DNA of 64,000 nucleotides, taken from positions 1-64,000 of the forward strand of contig JAQGJP010000020.1 of NCBI GenBank assembly GCA_028290545.1, written 5' to 3'. Positions within the stretch are counted from its first letter, which is position 1. Each line of letters begins with the position of its first letter. This DNA is from Rhizobium sp. GTDB lineage: Bacteria; Pseudomonadota; Alphaproteobacteria; Rhizobiales; Rhizobiaceae. Shown here in pieces: positions 16,783 to 27,000 of the stretch. The notes beneath the pieces were generated by a model that was given only the letters and a program-made list of their open reading frames with translations, did not search any database and was not told the origin of the DNA. The position numbers and the translations under genes were made by a program.

Positions 16783-18009
16783 TCAGACCGATTGTTCGTC
16801 GAGAATACCCTTGGTAAGCGATCCCTCGGGCGGATAAAGCGGAATGAGGCAAGCCTGAAGCGCGTGGTAAATGTCGGCCTTGCCGGCGAAAATCGTCTGT
16901 GCCGGACGCAGATCCTCGGTCAGTTCCTCGTGCCAGCCGCCTTTTTCCTTGTCGAGGAAATTGTTGGCGATCACGTTCCAGATCAGCCGGTAGCTGTCTT
17001 CATGCATGTCGGATGGCGCCTGATGGATGAGGAAGGACGCGGCTCCCGCGCCTTCGGCCTGCGGCCACCAGAGCTTGGAGCGCTTGGCGGGCGCATCGTC
17101 CCAGCCGAGCGTGTAGAAAAACCCGCCCTTGTTGTTGTCCCAGCCGATCGCCATCGATTGCGCGAACAGCGCCTCGGCCGCCCCCGGCATCCAGTCGTGC
17201 TTGCGGTCGCCCAGCGCATAGAGCTGCAGGATCAGCCGCGCCCATTCCAGCCAGTGGCCCGGCGTCGTGCCCGACGGGCGGAACATCTCATTGCCCTTGT
17301 AGTCCTTGATGAGGTTCCAGTTCTCGTCGAAATGCTCGCCAACCCGGAAGCCGGTCTCGCGGGCGCGCCGATTGATGATCAGGTCGGCGATCCGCTCGGC
17401 CTTTTCGAGATAATGATCCTCGTCGGTCGCCTCATAGGCGGCCATCAGGGCTTCGGTCAGGTGCATGTTGGAATTCTGGCCGCGATAGCCCGGAACTGGC
17501 GACCAGTCGGCCTGGAACTCCTCGGCAATCGCGCCGTGTTGTTCTTCCCAGAACTTGGTTTCGAGGATCTCGGTGACGTCGGCGAGCATGGCGTCAGCGG
17601 CGGGATGGCCGACGAGAGAAGCGGAGGACGCTGCCAGCAGCACGAAGGCATGGCCATAGCCCTGCTTCATCGAATCGTGCGGGCCGTCATTGTCCATCTG
17701 CCAGAAATAACCGCCACGCTTCTGGTCCCGATGCGCATTCCAGAGATAATCCATCCCGTGGTCGATGAGATCGGCGCAGCCGGGCCGGCCAAGCAGGTGA
17801 CCGATGACCATGCAATGCACCATGCGGGCGGTCGAATGGATGGTGCGCACCGGATTGGACGGGTTGAGTGGTTGGCCCGCCGGATCGAAATCGAAGAATC
17901 CGCCTTTCGGATTGATCGACCGCCATTGGAAATAGTCGAACAGCTTGTTGGCTTCTGCCCGAAGCCAGTCGCGATGGGTCGGCAGGGTAAGCCAGCTTTG
18001 AGCAGTCAT
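16783..18009 (-). CDS. AGE family sugar epimerase/isomerase
   Basis: This 408-residue (alpha/alpha)6-barrel protein belongs to the N-acylglucosamine 2-epimerase family, which includes N-acetylglucosamine 2-epimerase, cellobiose epimerase and the YihS/mannose isomerases. Visible family segments are NPVRTIHSTARMVHCM (Arg and His of the active site), EALMAAYEATDEDHYLEKAERIADL and FRPSGTTPGHWLEWARLIL. The short length and WWPQAEG motif favour an aldose-ketose isomerase type, but substrate is uncertain. It lies 22 bases after the M20 peptidase gene on the same strand. Confidence 0.85.
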   Translation of the reverse strand: MTAQSWLTLPTHRDWLRAEANKLFDYFQWRSINPKGGFFDFDPAGQPLNPSNPVRTIHSTARMVHCMVIGHLLGRPGCADLIDHGMDYLWNAHRDQKRGGYFWQMDNDGPHDSMKQGYGHAFVLLAASSASLVGHPAADAMLADVTEILETKFWEEQHGAIAEEFQADWSPVPGYRGQNSNMHLTEALMAAYEATDEDHYLEKAERIADLIINRRARETGFRVGEHFDENWNLIKDYKGNEMFRPSGTTPGHWLEWARLILQLYALGDRKHDWMPGAAEALFAQSMAIGWDNNKGGFFYTLGWDDAPAKRSKLWWPQAEGAGAASFLIHQAPSDMHEDSYRLIWNVIANNFLDKEKGGWHEELTEDLRPAQTIFAGKADIYHALQACLIPLYPPEGSLTKGILDEQSV

Positions 18010-18031
18010 GATCCGGTCCTTGGAATGGGAT

Positions 18032-19201
18032 TCAGGCGATTTCGGTCAGTCGGGTTTCGGCGAGCCGAACCCAGTAGGAAACCCCGAAGGGAATGATCTC
18101 ATCGTTGAAATCATAGTTGGGATTGTGCAGCCCGGCGGTATCGCCATTGCCGATGAAGATAAAATTGCCGGGCCGGGCGTTGAGCATGTAGGAGAAATCC
18201 TCACCGCCCATGGTCGGCGTGGTATCGCGATCAACGAAGGTCGCACCGGCAATCTCGGTGGCCACATCGAGCGCCGCTTGCGTCTGGCCGGGGTGGTTCA
18301 TGGTCACGGGATAGCCCGCATGCACGGTCACGGTCGCCTCGGCGCCATGCGCTGCGGCAATGCCCTCGGCGATCTGCTTCAGCTGCGCCTGCGAGCTTTC
18401 ACGCGATTCAGGTGTCAGGGTGCGGATCGTGCCGCCGAGCGTCGCCTGATCGGGAATGATATTATGCGCCGTGCCACCCTGCATCTTGGTGACGGAAACA
18501 ACGGTCGAATCAAACGGATCGGTGGTGCGCGAAACGATCGATTGCAGCGAGGTGATGATATGGGCGGCGATCACCACGGGGTCGATGCCCTTGTTGGGCA
18601 TGGCAGCGTGCGCCCCGCGGCCACGAATGGCGATGTTGAACTCGTCGGTGGCCGCCATGATCGGGCCGTTGCGGGTGGCGAATGTGCCGATCGCCAGGCC
18701 CGGCAGGTTGTGCATGCCGTAGACCTCGGAAATCCCGAACTTCTCCATCAAGCCGTCACGGACCATTTCGCGGCCGCCGCCGCCGCCTTCTTCGGCAGGC
18801 TGGAAGATCACCGCGATCGAACCGGCGAAATTGCGCGTCTCGGCAAGATATTTCGCCGCACCCAGCAGCATGGCTGTATGGCCATCGTGGCCGCAGGCAT
18901 GCATTTTGCCGGCGGTTTTCGACGCCCATTGCTTGCCGGAGGTTTCCGAAAGCGGCAAGGCATCCATGTCGGCGCGCAGGCCGATCGTCGGCCCCGCACC
19001 ATGGCTGCCGCGGATCAGGCCCACCACGCCGGTACGGCCCATGCCGGTCACCACCTCATCGACGCCGAACGCGCGAAGCTTGTTTTCGACGAAGGCCGCT
19101 GTCTTGACGACATCGAACAGGATCTCCGGCATCTGGTGCAACTCGCGGCGCCAGGCGGTGATTTCGTCGTGCATTTCGCTCGCACGGTTCAGGATTGGCA
19201 T
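18032..19201 (-). CDS. M20 family amidohydrolase (hippurate hydrolase-like)
   Basis: This 389-residue di-zinc amidohydrolase of the HipO/AbgB/IAA-amino acid hydrolase group has metal ligands visible in MHACGHDGHTAMLL, in the FQPAEEGGGGG segment with the catalytic Glu, and in TMGGEDFSYML near the C-terminus. Such enzymes deacylate N-acyl amino acids. It leads a two-gene unit with the AGE-family enzyme and is divergent from the D,D-carboxypeptidase gene. Confidence 0.9.
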   Translation of the reverse strand: MPILNRASEMHDEITAWRRELHQMPEILFDVVKTAAFVENKLRAFGVDEVVTGMGRTGVVGLIRGSHGAGPTIGLRADMDALPLSETSGKQWASKTAGKMHACGHDGHTAMLLGAAKYLAETRNFAGSIAVIFQPAEEGGGGGREMVRDGLMEKFGISEVYGMHNLPGLAIGTFATRNGPIMAATDEFNIAIRGRGAHAAMPNKGIDPVVIAAHIITSLQSIVSRTTDPFDSTVVSVTKMQGGTAHNIIPDQATLGGTIRTLTPESRESSQAQLKQIAEGIAAAHGAEATVTVHAGYPVTMNHPGQTQAALDVATEIAGATFVDRDTTPTMGGEDFSYMLNARPGNFIFIGNGDTAGLHNPNYDFNDEIIPFGVSYWVRLAETRLTEIA

Positions 19202-19345
19202 CTCTCAGGATCCTTCTATGCTCGGCGTTCGTTCGGACAAAAGTTTTTGCGGGAATAAAAAGGCATCTGCCATTTCTCTGCCATATAGGCTAAATACGGG
19301 CCGGTAAAGATTTTCTTGATGTTTGGATTTGAGGCGGTTTACCCG

Positions 19346-20452
19346 ATGAGAGAGATTTTGCAGCATGCGCGCCGCAGGGCAATACCGGCGGTCCTGGGCG
19401 CGATTCTAGCGTTCGGTACGGTGGCCGAGGGGCTTGCCGGCCCGCATATGCTGATCGATATCGAAAGCGGCAAAGTGATCGAGCACGAGGATGCCTTCCA
19501 GAAATGGTATCCCGCGTCGCTGACCAAGCTGATGACGGCCTACACCACCTTCCGCCAGATCAAGGCGGGGGCAATCACGCTTCGGAGCCCGATCATCATG
19601 AGCAAGCGCTCGGCCGCCGAGCCCGCTTCGAAGATGTATCTGAAGCCGGGCGATTCCATGACGCTGGACGACGCGCTCAAGGTGATGCTGGTCAAATCCG
19701 CCAATGACGTCGCCTATGCGATCGGCGAAAATGTCGGCGGCTCCATGCCGAATTTCGTCACCATGATGAATGCCGAAGCCGCCCGACTCGGCATGCGCTC
19801 GTCGCATTTCATCAACCCCAACGGACTGCCGGGCAAGGGACAATATACCAGCGCCCGCGACCTTGCTGTGCTGGTCGTCGCCATCCGTCGCGAGTTCCCT
19901 GAATATTCGGGCTATTTCTCGCTGGAGGGCGTGAAAGTCGGCAAGAAGCAATTCGGCAATTACAACAAGCTGATCGGCCGTTTCGCCGGCGCCGATGGCA
20001 TGAAGACCGGCTTCATCTGCGCCTCGGGGTTCAACCAGATCTCGACCGCAACCCGCAACGGCCGCACCGTGCTTTCGGTCGTGCTCGGCTCCGACAGCCT
20101 GATCGCACGCGCCGATCTCTCGGCCGCGCTGCTTGAAAAAGGCCTTTCCACCAACTCGTCCTTCAGCATGCCGAAACTCGACAGGCTCAAGCCCTACGGC
20201 GCGACGCGCGATATCGTCAGCGACGTCAGCCAGGAGATCTGCAGGAAGAAGGGCAAGAAGATCCGCTCCGAAGCCAGGGACGAGGCGGCGGACCCGCAAG
20301 TGACGTCACCTTACCTTCGCGAAATCGACCATCCGCTCAATCTCGCGCTGGTGACCATCGTTCCGGCCGGCAAGACGGTGGCCGTCGCCGATGATGCCGG
20401 CCAGGGCGACATGGACAACATCCCGATCCCCAAACCGCGCCCGGTCAACTGA
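19346..20452 (+). CDS. D-alanyl-D-alanine carboxypeptidase (S11, PBP5/DacF-like)
   Basis: This roughly 368-residue exported penicillin-binding protein trims the terminal D-Ala of peptidoglycan stem peptides. The three motifs are present: SxxK in YPASLTKLMTAY, SxN in LVKSANDVAYAIG, and KTG in DGMKTGFICASG. A signal peptide (AIPAVLGAILAFGTVAEGLAG) begins well if translation starts at the ATG at 19346; an ATG at 19319 is the alternative. The stop is 2 bases before the CobW-family gene, so the two are likely coupled. Confidence 0.92.
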   Translation: MREILQHARRRAIPAVLGAILAFGTVAEGLAGPHMLIDIESGKVIEHEDAFQKWYPASLTKLMTAYTTFRQIKAGAITLRSPIIMSKRSAAEPASKMYLKPGDSMTLDDALKVMLVKSANDVAYAIGENVGGSMPNFVTMMNAEAARLGMRSSHFINPNGLPGKGQYTSARDLAVLVVAIRREFPEYSGYFSLEGVKVGKKQFGNYNKLIGRFAGADGMKTGFICASGFNQISTATRNGRTVLSVVLGSDSLIARADLSAALLEKGLSTNSSFSMPKLDRLKPYGATRDIVSDVSQEICRKKGKKIRSEARDEAADPQVTSPYLREIDHPLNLALVTIVPAGKTVAVADDAGQGDMDNIPIPKPRPVN

Positions 20453-20454
20453 GG

Positions 20455-21567
20455 ATGGCACGTCCCGCCGAGCGGATTCCCGTTTCCATCATCACCGGTT
20501 TTCTCGGCGCCGGCAAATCGACGCTGCTCAACCGGCTTCTCAAGGACCCGTTGATGGCCGATACGGCGGTGATCATCAACGAATTCGGCGAAATCGGCAT
20601 CGACCATCTTCTGGTCGAGGCTTCGGGCGACGCGCTGGTCGAGCTTTCCAACGGCTGCCTCTGCTGCACGGTGCGCGGCGAACTGACCGACACGCTGATC
20701 TATTTCCGCGAGGGCATGGCCGATGGACGCATCAAGGCCCTGAAGCGGATCGTGATCGAGACCACGGGGCTTGCCGATCCGGCCCCGGTCATCCAGTCGA
20801 TCATCGGCCATCCGGATATCTCGGCCGATTTCTCGGTCGATGGCGTGATCACGCTGGTCGACGCGGTCAACGGCCTGCCGACGCTCGACAATCATGAGGA
20901 AGCCCGCCGCCAGGCTGCGGTCGCCGATCGGCTGATCCTCAGCAAGCAGCGGATGGCGGGCAAGGAACAGGTCGCGGCGCTGACGGCTCGGCTCAGAAAG
21001 CTCAATCCCTTGGCCGAAATCATCGACGGCGATGCCGCGCGAGCCGCCGAAGTGGCGACGCTGTCGGCCGGCCTCTACGATCCAGCCACCAAGATCGCCG
21101 ATGTCAGCCGCTGGCTGCACGACGAGCAGCATCACGACCATGATCACCATGACCATGATCACGCGCACCACCATCATGAACATCGGCATGACGACAGCAT
21201 CCAGTCCTTCAGCATCATTCACGATCGGCCGATCGAACCGGCGGCGCTGTCGATGTTCATCGACCTGCTTCGCTCGGCCCATGGCGAGAAACTGTTGCGG
21301 ATGAAGGCTGTGGTGGCGCTCGCCGACGATCTAGAGCGACCATTGATCCTGCACGGTGTGCAATCGGTCTTCCACGCGCCCGAGCGGCTGGCCCGCTGGC
21401 CCGACCCGAACGATCGTCGCACACGCATGGTCCTGATCACCAGGGATCTGCCGCAGGATTTCGTCCAGAGTCTGTTCGATGCCTTCACCGGCACGCCGCG
21501 CATCGATCGGCCAGACCGCCAGGCGCTTGAGGACAATCCGCTGGCAATCCCCGGCCTGCGGATGTGA
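20455..21567 (+). CDS. CobW/ZNG1-family GTPase metallochaperone
   Basis: This 370-residue G3E GTPase has a P-loop at residues 14-23 (TGFLGAGKST), the metal-binding CxCC motif at 68-71 (CLCC), the NKxD-like SKQR and a C-terminal CobW domain. A striking histidine/aspartate-rich stretch of about 25 residues (HHDHDHHDHDHAHHHHEHRH) lies between the two domains and should bind zinc or another divalent metal. The family delivers Zn or Co to target enzymes. No Zur box was recognised upstream. Confidence 0.92.
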   Translation: MARPAERIPVSIITGFLGAGKSTLLNRLLKDPLMADTAVIINEFGEIGIDHLLVEASGDALVELSNGCLCCTVRGELTDTLIYFREGMADGRIKALKRIVIETTGLADPAPVIQSIIGHPDISADFSVDGVITLVDAVNGLPTLDNHEEARRQAAVADRLILSKQRMAGKEQVAALTARLRKLNPLAEIIDGDAARAAEVATLSAGLYDPATKIADVSRWLHDEQHHDHDHHDHDHAHHHHEHRHDDSIQSFSIIHDRPIEPAALSMFIDLLRSAHGEKLLRMKAVVALADDLERPLILHGVQSVFHAPERLARWPDPNDRRTRMVLITRDLPQDFVQSLFDAFTGTPRIDRPDRQALEDNPLAIPGLRM

Positions 21568-21571
21568 GGCT

Positions 21572-21752
21572 TATACCAAGTCTCGATGACGGCAACCTAT
21601 TGCGCCGGAGCGATCTTGGCTTTCCGGCGCGGAAAACCGCAGATGGAGCTGCTCCTCCATCGAGGATTTCCGACAATGCCGGAAGCCAAAAGCGCCCGGA
21701 CGGTCGCTCCCGGTCCCACGCAATAGGGCGTCATCATCGAGATTTGGTATTA
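21572..21752. repeat. Large imperfect inverted-repeat element (about 180 bp)
   Basis: The left end TTATACCAAGTCTCGATGA and the reverse complement of the right end TAATACCAAATCTCGATGA match at 16 or more of 19 positions. Further blocks match inward (CTATTGCG, GAGCGA, TTGGCTT(T)CCGG). The element fills the gap between convergent genes, and its right end supplies the stop codon of the NTF2-like gene. It looks like a non-coding palindromic repeat (MITE- or RIME-like). Confidence 0.6.
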
Positions 21753-22127
21753 GGCCGGCTCCGAACCGCTGAACAGCCGCCACCGCCAATCGCCATTCCG
21801 GTTGTGGAATATGGCCACCAGCCTGTAAGGCCGGCGGTCGACGTGATCGGCATGGACAATCTCGACATGGCCTTCGGCGAAGACCCAGGCGATATCATCC
21901 TCAATTGTTACAGATCGCTCGTCCCAGGCCCAGCGGAAGCGGGCGGGATGGGTGAAAATACTATTGAACAGCGATTCCAGTTGATCGCGAGTCTCGGCGA
22001 CTTCGCCTTTTTCCGAGCCTATCAGCCGGAAACCGTCGCTCCAGAGCGCATCGATGATGGCACGATCGCGAGTGAACATCAGTTCGCTCAACCTGTCGAG
22101 TTTTGCCGCGATCGCTTTTTCATGCAT
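21750..22127 (-). CDS. NTF2-like / SnoaL-like domain protein (DUF4440)
   Basis: This 125-residue cone-fold protein has pattern EKAIAAKLDRLSELMFTRDRAIIDALWSDGF and WVFAEGHVEI with a terminal YRLVAIFHNRNGDWRWRLFSGSEPA, as in DUF4440/SnoaL-like proteins. No catalytic role can be assigned. The ATG at 22127 has GGGGTG about 7 bases upstream; a GTG at 22136 is also in frame. Its stop codon lies inside the inverted-repeat element. Confidence 0.75.
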   Translation of the reverse strand: MHEKAIAAKLDRLSELMFTRDRAIIDALWSDGFRLIGSEKGEVAETRDQLESLFNSIFTHPARFRWAWDERSVTIEDDIAWVFAEGHVEIVHADHVDRRPYRLVAIFHNRNGDWRWRLFSGSEPA

Positions 22128-22188
22128 GCCGATCACCCCACCACAGAAGCGTTACGCTAGCAGAGCAGGAATGGAATGCAACCCGATC

Positions 22189-23850
22189 TCAGGCGGTCAA
22201 ACGCAAGGATTCTTCCGGCATGTCCATGTCGTGGGATGTTTTTTCCGCCGGCTTGCCGAACAGGTAGCCCTGACCTTCGGTGCAGCCCCATCCGGACAGA
22301 AGCTCGACATCGCTCGCCTTCTCGATGCCTTCGGCGGTGCAGCGCAGGCCAAAGCTGCGCGACAGATTGAGGATCGCATCGACCAGCAGGCGGCTGTCGC
22401 GATTGTCGCCCAGCGACTGCACGAAGCTCTGATCGATCTTGATCTTGTCGAAACGGCAGACGCGCAGGTGGTTGAGCGTCGAATGTCCCGTGCCGAAATC
22501 GTCGAGCGCCACCGAGACGCCGGCGGCGCGCAGATGACGGATGGTTTCGCGCGCCGTCTCCAGATCGGAGATCAGCGCATTTTCCGTCACTTCGACCTCC
22601 AGGCGGCTGGCGGGGAAATCTGCCACAGCGAGAATATCGAGAACCTTGCGGCTCAGTGCCTTGTCGCGCAGCTGCACCGGCGACAGGTTGACGGACAGCA
22701 TGATGTGCTGCGGCCAGTGACGCGCGATATTGGTGGCCTTGACGAGGATGGTTTCACCCAACTGGCTGATCAGGCCGCATTCCTCCGCGACCGGAATGAA
22801 TTCCGCCGGGCTGATCTGCCCGCGCTCCCTGTGGTTCCAGCGGGCGAGCGCCTCGTAGCCAAGGACATCGCGGGTGGCGAGATCGACAATCGGCTGGAAG
22901 TAGGGGATGATGCCGCCTTCCTTCAGCGCAATGCGCAACTCGCTTTCCATCCAGCTCCGCTCTTTGACGATCTTCTCGAGCGTATCCTCGAAGAAGGCGA
23001 TCTGCTGGCGGCCGGCGCGCTTGGCCTTGTAAAGTGCGATATCGGCGCGGCGCAAAGCCTCTGCAATCGTATCGCCATCGTCGCCAATCATTGCCACGCC
23101 GACCGATGCGCCGACATGCAGCGTCGCACCATTGTAAGTGAAGGCTTCGTGGGCGCCTGCGAGGCAAAAGCGCGCGTAGTGCAGCGCTTCGCTATCTTCC
23201 TTGAGCGGAGGGGTGATCAGCGCGAATTCGTCGCCGCCGAAACGGGCAACGATTCCACCCGGAAAGTGCCGCTCGATGCGATGGGCATATTCCACCAGCA
23301 CCTTGTCGCCGGCGGCATGGCCATAGACGTCGTTGACCGGCTTGAAGTGATCGAGATCAACGAGAAAAACCGCGCGACGTTCGCTGACAGGCCGCTCGAA
23401 GATCACCCGCTGGCCGAACTCCTCGAAATTGCGGCGATTGGCAAGGCCGGTGAGCTGGTCATGCATGGCAAGCTTGCGCGATTGCTTTTCGGCAGCCTGT
23501 TGGCTTTTCAGCGCCGAACGCAACCGTCCATACTGCACGAACGCAAACATGGTCAGCCCGAAGCTTGCCACCAGACCGAGCGACATCAAGACATTGGCAT
23601 CGAGCCTGCTCGCACGCTCCATCGGCACGATCGCGCCGGGAAAAATGATCGGCTGGTCGCGATCGATCGCCCGCATCTTGATCGGCTGCTGCGAATTTAT
23701 GCCGGCGAGGAATTGGTTCAGCCTGCCGCTGAAATCGAAAAAGCTGGCGGCCAGGAACAGGCAGACGGTCAGGCCGAGAATGCCGATGTTCTCGATCCAC
23801 CGCCGGCGCGCACGGTTCTTCGGCGCAAATGTCTCGTCATCGATAAGCAT
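22189..23850 (-). CDS. GGDEF-EAL cyclic-di-GMP signalling protein
   Basis: This 553-residue membrane protein has two N-terminal helices (about residues 22-40 and 88-108) flanking a short periplasmic loop, then a GGDEF domain with intact ARFGGDEFALI and an EAL domain with intact GYEALARWNHRERG, DDFGTGHSTL and KIDQSFV. Both cyclase and phosphodiesterase signatures look functional, so net activity cannot be predicted. It is transcribed alone; the stop is 61 bases from the NTF2-like gene start. Confidence 0.92.
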   Translation of the reverse strand: MLIDDETFAPKNRARRRWIENIGILGLTVCLFLAASFFDFSGRLNQFLAGINSQQPIKMRAIDRDQPIIFPGAIVPMERASRLDANVLMSLGLVASFGLTMFAFVQYGRLRSALKSQQAAEKQSRKLAMHDQLTGLANRRNFEEFGQRVIFERPVSERRAVFLVDLDHFKPVNDVYGHAAGDKVLVEYAHRIERHFPGGIVARFGGDEFALITPPLKEDSEALHYARFCLAGAHEAFTYNGATLHVGASVGVAMIGDDGDTIAEALRRADIALYKAKRAGRQQIAFFEDTLEKIVKERSWMESELRIALKEGGIIPYFQPIVDLATRDVLGYEALARWNHRERGQISPAEFIPVAEECGLISQLGETILVKATNIARHWPQHIMLSVNLSPVQLRDKALSRKVLDILAVADFPASRLEVEVTENALISDLETARETIRHLRAAGVSVALDDFGTGHSTLNHLRVCRFDKIKIDQSFVQSLGDNRDSRLLVDAILNLSRSFGLRCTAEGIEKASDVELLSGWGCTEGQGYLFGKPAEKTSHDMDMPEESLRLTA

Positions 23851-23990
23851 GACTGATCCTGATATCGCTGTTCCACGATGGGTTCTATCAATTGCGCATT
23901 GTCAAAAAGCTTAATTTTGAATCAAATTGTAACAATGCGCGCGACTTGTTGATCGCATGCTTAACCGAAGCTGAAGATGATTTCAGAAGC

Positions 23991-24020
23991 AAAAAAGGCC
24001 GGGCTTGCTATGGCCCAGCC
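23991..24020 (-). terminator. Intrinsic terminator of pyc
   Basis: On the minus strand an 8-bp GC stem (one mismatch) with a short loop is followed by six T; on the plus strand this is AAAAAAGGCCGGGC with GCCCAGCC at 24013-24020. It lies 25 bases past the pyc stop. Confidence 0.75.
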
Positions 24021-24045
24021 TTGGCAATACTATCCCGGCCGATAC

Positions 24046-27000
24046 TTAACCAAGGACGACCAGCAGGTCCTTGGCGTCGATCTGGTCCCCCGCGCGCACA
24101 AGCACTTCGGCGATCGTGCCATCCTTTTCGGCATGCAAGGCGGTTTCCATCTTCATCGCCTCGATCGAAAGAAGCACGTCGCCCGCCTTGACCGCCTGAC
24201 CGGCAGTGACGCCGACAGTGGAGATGACGCCCGGCATCGGCGCCCCGACATGGACCGGATTGCCAAGCTCCGCCTTGCGGCGGACAGCGCCATTCGTTGC
24301 GCCATGCGCACGATCGGGCACCTTGATGCGGCGCGGCTGGCCGTTCAACTCGAAGAACACCGTAACATTGCCCTTCTGGTCGAGCTCGCCATGCGCCTGG
24401 TTCAGCACGACAAGCGTTTTGCCGCGCTCTATATCGACGAACAGCTCCTCGCCCTCCGGCAGGCCGTAGAAATAGGCGTGCGTCGGCAGCACCGACACCG
24501 GGCCATAGGTATCGGCAGCGACGGCGAATTCGGCGAACACTTTCGGATACATCAGATAGGAGGCGAATTCGAAGTCGTTGACCTTGCGCTCGAGCTTGGT
24601 CTCGATATCGCTGCGCTCCTTGTCGAGATCGGCATCGGCAAGCAGCGAACCCGGCCGCACGGTGTAGGGCTTGTCTCCCTTCAGCGCCTTCTTCTGCAGC
24701 GCTAAGGGCCAGCCCGACGGCGGCTGGCCGAGATCGCCCTTCAGCATCGAAACGACCGATTCGGGGAAGGAGATTTCCTTGGCGGGGTTGACCACGTCCT
24801 CGACGGTGAGGTCCTGGCTGACCATCATCAACGCCATGTCGCCGACCACCTTGGAAGACGGCGTGACCTTGACGATGTCGCCGAACATCTGGTTGGCATC
24901 GGCATAGGCTTGCGCCACCTTGTGCCAGCGGGTCTCCAGGCCGAGCGAACGGGCCTGTTCCTTGAGATTGGTGAACTGGCCGCCCGGCATTTCGTGCAGG
25001 TAGACTTCGGAAGCCGGACCCTTCAGATCGCTCTCGAAGGCCGCATACTGGGTGCGGACCGCCTCCCAATAAAAGGATATGCGGCGAATCCAGGCGGGAT
25101 CCAGACCCGGATCGCGATCGGTGCCCGACAGCGCCTCGACGATCGACCCCAGGCAAGGCTGCGACGTATTGCCGGAGAGCGCGTCCATGGCCGCATCGAC
25201 GGCATCCACACCCGCTTCGACCGCGGCCAGCACGGTGGCGGCGGCAATGCCCGACGTATCATGGGTGTGGAAATGGATCGGCAGCGACGTCGCCTGCTTG
25301 AGTTCGCGGAACAGCACGCGGGCCGCGGCAGGCTTCAGCAGGCCTGCCATATCCTTGAGGGCGATGATATGCGCGCCGGCTTTCTCAAGCTCCTGCGCCA
25401 GGCCGACGTAATACTTGAGATCGTATTTAGGCCGCGCGGAATTGAGGATGTCACCGGTGTAGCAGATTGCCGCCTCGCAAAGCTTGTTCTCCTCGATCAC
25501 CGCATCCATCGACACGCGCATGTTCTCGACCCAGTTGAGGCAGTCGAACACGCGGAACAGATCTATGCCGCCCCTGGCCGCCTGCCGGACGAAATATTTC
25601 ACCACATTGTCGGGATAGTTCTTGTAGCCGACGCCGTTGGCGCCCCGCAGCAGCATCTGCAGCAGGAAGTTCGGCGCATTCTCGCGGATCAGCGCCAGGC
25701 GTTCCCAAGGATCTTCGGTCAGGAAGCGCATCGAAACGTCGAAGGTCGCGCCGCCCCAGCATTCGAGCGACAGCAGGTTGGGCAGGGCCTTGGAATAAGT
25801 GCCGGCGATGTTGGCGATATCGAAGGTGCGGACGCGGGTGGCGAGCAGCGACTGATGGCCGTCGCGCATCGTCGTATCGGTCATCAGCACCCGCTTCTGC
25901 ACCACCATCCATTCCGCGAATTTCTTCGGACCGAGATCGTCGAGCAGTTGCTTGGTTCCGGGCCGGATCGGCAGATCAGAGTAAGGCACCACCGGCAGGG
26001 CCGCATCCTTCGGCGGCCTGGCGCGGCCCTTGGCCTCCGGATGGCCATTGACGGTGACATCGGCGAGATAGGTTAAGAGCTTGGTGGCGCGGTCCTGGCG
26101 CTTGACCTGCTGGAACAGTTCCGGCGTCGTGTCGATGAAGCGCGTCGTGTAGGTATTGTTCTTGAAAGCGGGGTGGGTGATGATCGCTTCGAGGAAGGTC
26201 AGGTTGGTGGCCACCCCGCGGATGCGGAATTCGCGCAGCGCCCGATGCATGCGCTGGATCACTTCCGCCGGCGTCGGCGCCCATGCGGTCACCTTTTCCA
26301 GCAGCGGATCGTAGAAACGGGTGATGACGGCACCGGAATAGGCCGTGCCGCCATCGAGACGGATGCCGAAGCCGGTGGCGCCGCGATAAGCGGTGATGCG
26401 GCCGTAATCCGGAATGAAGTTCTGCTCGGGGTCTTCCGTGGTGATACGGCATTGCAGGGCATGGCCGTTGAGCTTGATGTCTTCCTGCCTGGGTACACCG
26501 GATTCCGGCGTACCGATCGCAAAGCCGTCGAGAATGTGGATCTGCGCCTTGACGATATCGATGCCGGTGACGACCTCGGTCACGGTATGCTCGACCTGGA
26601 TGCGCGGATTGACCTCGATGAAATAGAATTTGTCGGTGTCCGCGTCCATCAGGTATTCGACGGTGCCGGCGCCGACATAGCTGGTGGATCTGGCGATACG
26701 GGTCGAATAGTCGGCAAGCTCCTGCCGCTGGGCCTCCGTCAGATAGGGTGCGGGCGCGCGCTCGACGACTTTCTGGTTGCGGCGCTGGATCGAACAATCG
26801 CGTTCGAACAGATGCACGACATTGCCATGCGTATCGCCCAGAATCTGGCTTTCGACGTGCCGGGCACGCTCGACCAGCTTCTCAAGATAGACTTCATCCT
26901 TGCCGAACGCGGCCATCGCCTCGCGCTTGGCTTCCACCACTTCGCGCGCCAGATCCTTGGGATCGCGGATCGCCCGCATACCGCGTCCGCCGCCGCCCCA

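Noticed and set aside
16504..16852. Two short minus-strand frames between amtB and the AGE gene
   Set aside because: They overlap one another, lack ribosome sites and any recognisable domain, and one begins inside the AGE coding region.
16465..18096. 543-codon plus-strand frame over the AGE epimerase
   Set aside because: Composition is that of a shadow frame, and it runs through the amtB terminator and the gene opposite.
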